Assembly (NCBI GenBank): GCA_040881945.1
Contig: JBBECF010000215.1
Coordinates: 1-9,881 of the forward strand
Reading direction: 5' to 3'
Source of the DNA: JBBECF01 sp040881945
GTDB lineage: Bacteria > Pseudomonadota > Alphaproteobacteria > Dongiales > Dongiaceae
DNA: 9,881 bases
Shown: positions 6,879 to 9,881 of the stretch, piece by piece
Layout: each line of letters opens with the position of its first letter
Position numbering within the stretch: the stretch's first letter is position 1
Program-made: the position numbers and the translations under genes
The notes under the pieces: generated by a model
What the model was told of the DNA's origin: nothing
Databases searched by the model: none
The model's input: the letters and a program-made list of their open reading frames with translations, nothing else

Positions 6879-9044
6879 ATGTCTCTGCGCGACGATGCAG
6901 CGATGACGTTGACCGACCTGCCGCGCGTTCGATCGTGGCGGCGCCCGTTCGAATGGCTGAACCGGTCCCTGGCGGCCGAGCGCGAGCGCTGGCCGCTCTG
7001 GGTGCCGGTCGGGGTCGGCGTCGGCGTGGCGGCGTATTTCGCGTTGCCGGTCGAGCCGCCGCCGTGGGTCGCGACGGCGGCGTTGGGCGGCGCGGCGGCG
7101 CTGGTGGCGATCGGGCGCCGTGCCCAGTCCGTCCTCGTGGCCGCCGCCGCGGTGTCGGCGGTGGCGCTCGGCCTCGGCGCCGCGCAACTGCGCACGGCGC
7201 TGGTGGCGGCGCCGATGTTGGGGCGCGAAACCGGCCCCGTGACGGTGAGCGGTCGTGTCGTCGAGGTGCAGCCGCTGCCCGACGGCCGCCGCCTGCTACT
7301 CGATCGGCTGCGCGTCGGCGGCCTGGCGGCGCCGCCGCAGCGCGTTCGTATCCGATTGATCGGGACCGAGCCTATCCTGCGGCCCGGCGACTGGGTCGAG
7401 CTGCGCGCCGAGTTGATGCCGCCGTCCGCGCCGGCGGCGCCCGGTGCGTTCGATTTCCAACGCCACGCCTACTTTCAAGGCATCGGCGCCGTCGGTTTCG
7501 CCTACGGCGCCGCGCGGGCCATCGCGCCCCCGGCGGGCGAGGCGACGGACCGGTGGCGATGGTCGCTCGGGCTGGCGGCGCTGCGCCAGGCCATCGCCGA
7601 TCGGGTCCGCGCCGTCCTGGCCGGCGCCGTCGGCGCGATCGCGGTCGCCCTGTTGATCGGCGACCAGGGCGCCATCTCCAAGGAGGTGCTTCAAGCCATG
7701 CGCGATTCGGGTCTCGCGCATCTGCTCTCGATCTCCGGTCTGCACATCGGGCTGGTGGCGGGCATCCTCTTCTTCGGCCTGCGCAGCGCACTCGCCCTCG
7801 TCCCAGCCTTGGCGCTCGCCCGCCCGATCAAGAAATGGGCGGCGGCGGCGGCGCTGTTCGGCACGTTCTTTTACCTGTTGCTGTCCGGCGCGCCGGTGCC
7901 GACCCAGCGTGCCTTCCTGATGACCGGGCTGGTCCTGGTCGCCGTCATGCTCGATCGCAGCGCCATATCGATGCGGCTGGTCGCTTGGGCGGCGCTCGTG
8001 GTGCTGCTGTTGCGCCCCGAGACCCTGATCGGGCCCAGCTTTCAGATGTCGTTCGCCGCCGTCGTCGCGCTCATCGCCGCCTACGAGGCGACCCGCGCGA
8101 TGCGGCTGGCGCGCCGCGCCGGGGCGGGTGCGATGCGGCGGGTGGCGCAGTATGTCGGCGACGTCGCCGCGACCAGCCTGATCGCGGCCTCGGCCACCAC
8201 GCCCTATGTGATCTTTCACTTCAACCGCACGGCCGACTATGGCGTCGCGGCGAACATGCTGGCGGTGCCGCTGACCGGATTTTGGATCATGCCCTGGGCG
8301 GTCGTCGCCCTGTTGCTCATGCCGTTCGGCCTGGAGGCCGCAGCCCTGGTGCCGATGGGCTGGGGCATCGAGGGCGTGATCGCCACCGCCCGCGCCGTGG
8401 CGGCATGGCCCGGCGCCGTGCAGTTGGTGCCGGCCATGCCGGTCGCCGGCCTCGCCCTCGTCACCCTTGGCGGGCTATGGCTGTGCCTGTGGCAGCGGCC
8501 GTGGCGTCTGCTCGGGCTCGCCGGTATCGTCGCCGGATTCGCCACGATCGCGCTGACACGGACGCCGGACGTGCTGGTCTCCGAGGACGGCCGGTTGCTC
8601 GCGGTCGGCGATCCGGCCGGCGCGCTGCTGCTGTCGTCGCGCCGCGTCGCCCGGTTCGACGCCGAGATCTGGCTGCGCCAGGTCGGCCAGGCCGAGCCGC
8701 AGACCTGGCCGCGCGAAGGCTACGGCGCCGGCGGCCGGCTCGCCTGCGACTCGCTGGGCTGCATTTATCGCGTCGACGGCCATGTCGTCGCGCTGGCGCG
8801 GGGGCCGGCGGCTCTCGCCGAAGACTGCCGGATCGCCGACATCGTCGTCAGCACCGAGCCGGTGCGTCGGGCGTGCCCGTCGGCGTCGCTCGTCATCGAT
8901 CGCTTCGACCTGTGGCGCGACGGCGGCCATGCCCTGTGGATCGACGCCGACGGCGTGCGCGTCCGCTCGGTGCGCCAGACGCGCGGCGCGCGTCCCTGGG
9001 TGATCGTGCCGCAGCCGCGCGGCGTTTCCGACGACTCGCCGTGA
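6879..9044 (+). CDS. comEC: ComEC/Rec2 family DNA uptake channel protein
   Basis: ComEC forms the inner-membrane channel that passes single-stranded DNA into the cytoplasm during transformation. From ATG 6879 it is 721 residues; ATG 6903 is an equally good start, as neither has a clear Shine-Dalgarno. Three hydrophobic segments follow a basic N-terminus (WPLWVPVGVGVGVAAYFALP, then two Ala-rich ones). Next comes the DUF4131 OB-fold region (from VTVSGRVVEVQPLPDGRR to PGAFDFQRHAYFQGIGAVGF). The Competence domain carries the hallmark RDSGLAHLLSISGLHIGLVAG at about 273-293, VPTQRAFLMTGL, and many membrane helices to about residue 560. The last part (from about 566) occupies the place of the beta-lactamase-like domain but has no HxHxDH motif. 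It shows four cysteines instead (623, 628, 650, 666). It diverges from gltX and converges on lexA; whether the host is transformable cannot be told. Confidence 0.93.
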   Translation: MSLRDDAAMTLTDLPRVRSWRRPFEWLNRSLAAERERWPLWVPVGVGVGVAAYFALPVEPPPWVATAALGGAAALVAIGRRAQSVLVAAAAVSAVALGLGAAQLRTALVAAPMLGRETGPVTVSGRVVEVQPLPDGRRLLLDRLRVGGLAAPPQRVRIRLIGTEPILRPGDWVELRAELMPPSAPAAPGAFDFQRHAYFQGIGAVGFAYGAARAIAPPAGEATDRWRWSLGLAALRQAIADRVRAVLAGAVGAIAVALLIGDQGAISKEVLQAMRDSGLAHLLSISGLHIGLVAGILFFGLRSALALVPALALARPIKKWAAAAALFGTFFYLLLSGAPVPTQRAFLMTGLVLVAVMLDRSAISMRLVAWAALVVLLLRPETLIGPSFQMSFAAVVALIAAYEATRAMRLARRAGAGAMRRVAQYVGDVAATSLIAASATTPYVIFHFNRTADYGVAANMLAVPLTGFWIMPWAVVALLLMPFGLEAAALVPMGWGIEGVIATARAVAAWPGAVQLVPAMPVAGLALVTLGGLWLCLWQRPWRLLGLAGIVAGFATIALTRTPDVLVSEDGRLLAVGDPAGALLLSSRRVARFDAEIWLRQVGQAEPQTWPREGYGAGGRLACDSLGCIYRVDGHVVALARGPAALAEDCRIADIVVSTEPVRRACPSASLVIDRFDLWRDGGHALWIDADGVRVRSVRQTRGARPWVIVPQPRGVSDDSP

Positions 9045-9048
9045 ATGC

Positions 9049-9082
9049 CGGTCGCCGCATCCTACGGATTTCTCCGCGACCG
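9049..9082. terminator. Possible bidirectional terminator, comEC/lexA
   Basis: In the 44 bases between convergent comEC and lexA, CGGTCGC (9049-9055) pairs with GCGACCG (9076-9082), enclosing a small ATCC/GGAT hairpin (9059-9062, 9066-9069). No clear U-run follows on either strand. The position suits a shared terminator, but the structure is modest. Confidence 0.3.
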
Positions 9083-9088
9083 CCGGCG

Positions 9089-9835
9089 TCAGAGAGACAT
9101 TCGGTCCGGGCTCGCGGAATAGCGGCGCAGCAGGCCCACCAGGCGGCCCTGGACCCGCACCCGGTCGGGACCGAAGATGCGCGTCTCGTAGGTCGGGTTG
9201 GCCGGCTCCAGGGCGATCGAGGCGCCCTTGCGCCGCAGCCGCTTCAGCGTGACCTCGCTGTTGTCGATCAGCGCCACGACGATGGTGCCGCTATCGGCCG
9301 TGTCGCAGCGTTCGATGACCACGGTGTCGCCGTTGAGGATGCCGGCGTCGACCATCGAATCGCCCTCGACCTCCAGCGCATAATGGTCGCCGCGGCCGAG
9401 CAGGGCGGCCGGTACGTCGATGGTGGCGCTATGGTCGCGCAGCGCCTCGATGGGCGTGCCGGCGGCGATTCGCCCGTACATCGGCAGTTGCACGGTCTCC
9501 GCGCCGGCGCCGACCGGGGCTCCCGGCAGGGCGCCGGCGAAGTCGCCGCGGATCACATTGGGGGCGAAGCCGGCCCTGACCTCGCCGGGGTGAGCGCTCG
9601 CCCGACGCTCCGCGTTGACGTCCTCGGGCAGCCGGATGACCTCGAGCGCTCGCGCCCGATGGGGCAGGCGCTTGATGAAGCCGCGCTCCTCCAGCCCGGT
9701 GATCAGCCGGTGAATGCCGGATTTCGACCGTAGCCCGAGGGCGTCCTTCATTTCGTCGAAGGACGGCGAAACGCCGCTGGCGGTGAGGCGCCGGCTGACG
9801 AACAGGAGCAGCTCATGTTGCTTGCGGGTAAGCAT
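9089..9835 (-). CDS. lexA: SOS repressor LexA
   Basis: LexA represses SOS genes and cleaves itself when stimulated by RecA-ssDNA filaments. The product is 248 residues. The winged helix N-terminal domain spans 1-66: MLTRKQHELLLFVSRRL (1-17), SPSFDEMKDALGLRSKSGIH (23-42, recognition helix region) and LITGLEERGFIKRLPHRARA (44-63). A linker rich in Ala, Gly and Pro (about 70-116) follows. The S24 peptidase domain has the cleavage site Ala125-Gly126 in LPMYGRIAAGTPIEA, the nucleophile Ser160 in LEVEGDSMVDAGILNGD and the general base Lys198 in EVTLKRL. All autoproteolysis residues are intact. The start is supported by GGAGGA just upstream. It converges on comEC across 44 bases. Autoregulation is expected, but the likely operator region lies beyond the window. 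Confidence 0.97.
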   Translation of the reverse strand: MLTRKQHELLLFVSRRLTASGVSPSFDEMKDALGLRSKSGIHRLITGLEERGFIKRLPHRARALEVIRLPEDVNAERRASAHPGEVRAGFAPNVIRGDFAGALPGAPVGAGAETVQLPMYGRIAAGTPIEALRDHSATIDVPAALLGRGDHYALEVEGDSMVDAGILNGDTVVIERCDTADSGTIVVALIDNSEVTLKRLRRKGASIALEPANPTYETRIFGPDRVRVQGRLVGLLRRYSASPDRMSL

Positions 9836-9881
9836 CTGTCCTCCGCCTAATGGGGCCGCTGGTGCGGCACCCCCTATATTT
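9836..9881 (-). promoter_or_regulatory. lexA leader and incomplete promoter region
   Basis: On the minus strand GGAGGA (9839-9844) lies three bases before the ATG. Upstream is a perfect odd palindrome GGTGC-G-GCACC (9861-9871), and a -10-like TATAGG (9873-9878) lies near the window end. The alphaproteobacterial SOS box GTTC-N7-GTTC is not present in these 46 bases; it may lie just beyond the edge. Confidence 0.4.

Noticed and set aside
6734..9733. 999-codon open frame on the plus strand across comEC and into lexA
   Set aside because: It is out of frame with comEC and antisense to lexA, and the product is an Arg/Ala/Gly-rich low-complexity sequence. Its length reflects GC bias only.

Overview
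The window reads as a chromosomal core segment of a very GC-rich alphaproteobacterium, most like Rhodospirillales and relatives. The evidence is strong G/C preference at third codon positions, the LpxI (Caulobacter-type) rather than LpxH route to lipid A, an E. coli-like type II citrate synthase, an alphaproteobacterial GluRS with a CxC motif, a ComEC with the degenerate C-terminal domain seen in this class, and LexA beside comEC. No phage, transposase, CRISPR, tRNA or rRNA is visible. Genus is not determinable from the sequence alone.

Layout. 1-153 has no convincing gene. It opens with a C homopolymer, probably a contig edge, and then holds a strong nested inverted repeat (36-138) directly before lpxI. 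154-2177 is the end of a lipid A operon: lpxI and lpxB on the + strand with a 4-base GTGA overlap. 2191-3192 (- strand) is a Gfo/Idh/MocA oxidoreductase of the kind found in lpx clusters, convergent with lpxB. 3193-3354 is a divergent control region with a readable sigma-70 type promoter for gloA. 3355-3786 (+) is gloA, glyoxalase I. 3796-5127 (-) is gltA, citrate synthase. 5206-6621 (-) is gltX, glutamyl-tRNA synthetase, 78 bases upstream of gltA and possibly cotranscribed with it. 6622-6878 is a 257-base divergent intergenic region with an inverted pair of palindromic repeats (6678-6742). 6879-9044 (+) is comEC. 9089-9835 (-) is lexA, convergent with comEC. The window stops 46 bases upstream of the lexA start.

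How the genes fit together. lpxI and lpxB catalyse successive steps of lipid A synthesis: UDP-diacylglucosamine to lipid X, then condensation to the disaccharide. The adjacent oxidoreductase could act on a nucleotide sugar in the same pathway, but its partner aminotransferase is not in the window. gloA, gltA and gltX are housekeeping metabolism and translation genes. comEC and lexA are DNA uptake and SOS control. From what I know of alphaproteobacterial genomes, lpx, gltA, gltX, comEC and lexA lie near each other in many of them, so the gene content is ordinary.

I found no previously undescribed multi-gene system. The signals most worth a second look lie outside the genes or are small family deviations: the nested inverted repeat before lpxI, the inverted repeat pair before gltX/comEC (which can mislead start calling for gltX), the lipid A-associated oxidoreductase, the cysteine-bearing C-terminal domain of ComEC, and an Ala at the citrate synthase position of E. 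coli Cys206.
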